Below are positions 5,883 to 6,430 of a DNA stretch of 6,430 nt, in pieces. The stretch is from Acidobacteriota bacterium (GTDB lineage Bacteria > Acidobacteriota > Vicinamibacteria > Vicinamibacterales > 2-12-FULL-66-21), in contig JACDBQ010000724.1 of assembly GCA_013694845.1 (NCBI GenBank), positions 1-6,430 on the forward strand. Direction: 5' to 3'. How positions within the stretch are numbered: the first letter of the stretch is position 1; every line of letters begins with the position of its first letter. The notes below the pieces were generated by a model. It did not search any database and had not been told where the DNA came from. It saw nothing but the letters and a program-made list of their open reading frames with translations. Made by a program: the position numbers and the translations under genes.

Positions 5883-6143
5883 ATTTCGGCTTTCACGCGT
5901 CTCATCCTCGCGGCGTATTTCCTGGAAGCAGGGCTGGTCCTGATGGTGGCGCCCTGGTCTGGGTTCTGGGAGCGCAATTTTTTTGCCCAGGTCCCGTTGG
6001 TGGCCGCCTGGCTGTCGAACGCGTTCGTCCGCGGCGCCGTGTCGGGTGTTGGCGTCATCACGGCATCCGCCGGCCTGGCGGAGCTCGCCGGGGCGTTCGG
6101 CCTGAGGCGCAGGGCGGCGAGCAGCGATGAACCGACCGGGTAA
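5883..6143 (+). CDS. Small two-helix membrane protein of unknown function
   Basis: The frame is open from 5814 to TAA 6141-6143. I take the start as ATT 5883, giving 86 residues. The first hydrophobic helix, LILAAYFLEAGLVLMVAPW (residues 7-25), would be almost entirely lost if ATG 5943 were used (66 residues), and that ATG has no Shine-Dalgarno sequence. The second helix is within FVRGAVSGVGVITASAGLAELAGAF (48-72). Between them lies an aromatic segment, PWSGFWERNFFAQV (24-37). The tail is basic then polar (GLRRRAASSDEPTG), suggesting a cytoplasmic C-terminus. Only two bases separate the TPR stop from the ATT, and two bases separate its stop from thiE, so it is probably co-transcribed with both. 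I do not recognise a function; I recall similar short proteins annotated as hypothetical in Acidobacteria. Confidence 0.65.
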   Translation: MSAFTRLILAAYFLEAGLVLMVAPWSGFWERNFFAQVPLVAAWLSNAFVRGAVSGVGVITASAGLAELAGAFGLRRRAASSDEPTG

Positions 6144-6145
6144 CG

Positions 6146-6430
6146 ATGCCGCTGCGGTTACCGGCGATCTGCGTCGTCACCCGCGCGCGCGGCGGTGCCA
6201 ACAGCCCGGAGCGGGCGGCCCTGCTGCAGCGGCTCGAAGCGGCGGCGCGCGCAGGCGCCAGTATGGTGCAGGTCCGCGAACGACAGCTCGACGATCGTCA
6301 GCTGATCGCGTTCGTCGGCGAGGTGATCGACGCCGTGGCCCGTTCCGGTGCGGCCGTCATCGTGAATGAGCGTACCGACCTTGCGCTCGTCGCCGGCGCG
6401 AGCGGCGTGCCCCTCAAGGGGGACGGCCCT
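6146..6430 (+). CDS. thiE: Thiamine-phosphate synthase-like protein (ThiE/TenI fold), 5' part; cut by window end
   Basis: The first 95 residues of a TIM-barrel protein of the ThiE/TenI family are present. ThiE joins HMP pyrophosphate and thiazole phosphate to make thiamine phosphate. Visible family features are the first strand ICVVTRARGG (residues 8-17), AARAGASMVQVRERQLDDRQL (33-53) carrying the pyrophosphate-region motif QxRER, AAVIVNERTDLALVAGASGV (69-88), then PLKGDGP at the edge. Two positions differ from the usual ThiE pattern: VND is VNE (Glu75) and GVHL is GVPL (Pro89). That leaves open a ThiE-like or TenI-like paralogue rather than a true synthase, and the missing C-terminal half would be needed to decide. 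The start is ATG 6146, two bases after the previous stop, with only a weak GGG upstream, which suggests coupling. Confidence 0.75.
   Translation, partial: MPLRLPAICVVTRARGGANSPERAALLQRLEAAARAGASMVQVRERQLDDRQLIAFVGEVIDAVARSGAAVIVNERTDLALVAGASGVPLKGDGP

Noticed and set aside
6127..6369. An 80-codon plus-strand open frame overlapping thiE.
   Set aside because: It is Arg/Gly-rich without family features; the thiE frame beginning at 6146 has clear ThiE/TenI motifs across the same bases.

Overview
The window is G+C-rich (roughly two-thirds by eye) and reads as ordinary, densely packed bacterial chromosome with every real gene on the + strand. I see no mobile element, CRISPR array, tRNA or rRNA. 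The first half is the widely conserved SRP/ribosome-maturation block: ffh (3' part, 1-849), rpsP (957-1235), khpA (1232-1477), rimM (1467-1991), trmD (2129-2890), rplS (2932-3282), followed by rnhB (3398-4021). The second half holds a large cytoplasmic TPR protein (4036-5880), a small two-helix membrane protein (about 5883-6143) and the 5' part of a thiE-like gene (6146-6430, cut by the window end).

The organism is probably an acidobacterium, perhaps of the Vicinamibacteria. This is an inference from the high G+C, from the TPR protein (an N-terminal MAIDREASLKNAEKFL type with an acidic/proline linker and a C-terminal TPR block, a type I associate with Acidobacteria), from the small membrane protein beside it, and from short degenerate tandem repeats in the gaps. 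No 16S or other marker in the window settles it.

Functionally, the first block makes and matures the translation machinery: Ffh delivers nascent membrane proteins, S16 and L19 are ribosomal proteins, KhpA is a small KH RNA-binding protein, RimM helps 30S maturation around S16/S19, and TrmD methylates G37 of tRNAs. RNase HII (rnhB) removes ribonucleotides from DNA. rpsP, khpA and rimM overlap (4 and 11 bases), which suggests translational coupling. The TPR gene, the small membrane gene and thiE are separated by only about 2 bases each and are probably co-transcribed.

The gaps carry most of the unexplained structure. The ffh-rpsP gap (850-956) holds two strong GC hairpins without U-tracts. The rimM-trmD gap (1992-2128) holds three 17-base imperfect tandem copies. 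The rplS-rnhB gap (3283-3397) ends in eight back-to-back heptads that run directly into the rnhB start codon and supply its Shine-Dalgarno sequence. I did not find a convincing new biological system; the best leads are these repeats and an apparent AUU start codon on the small membrane gene.
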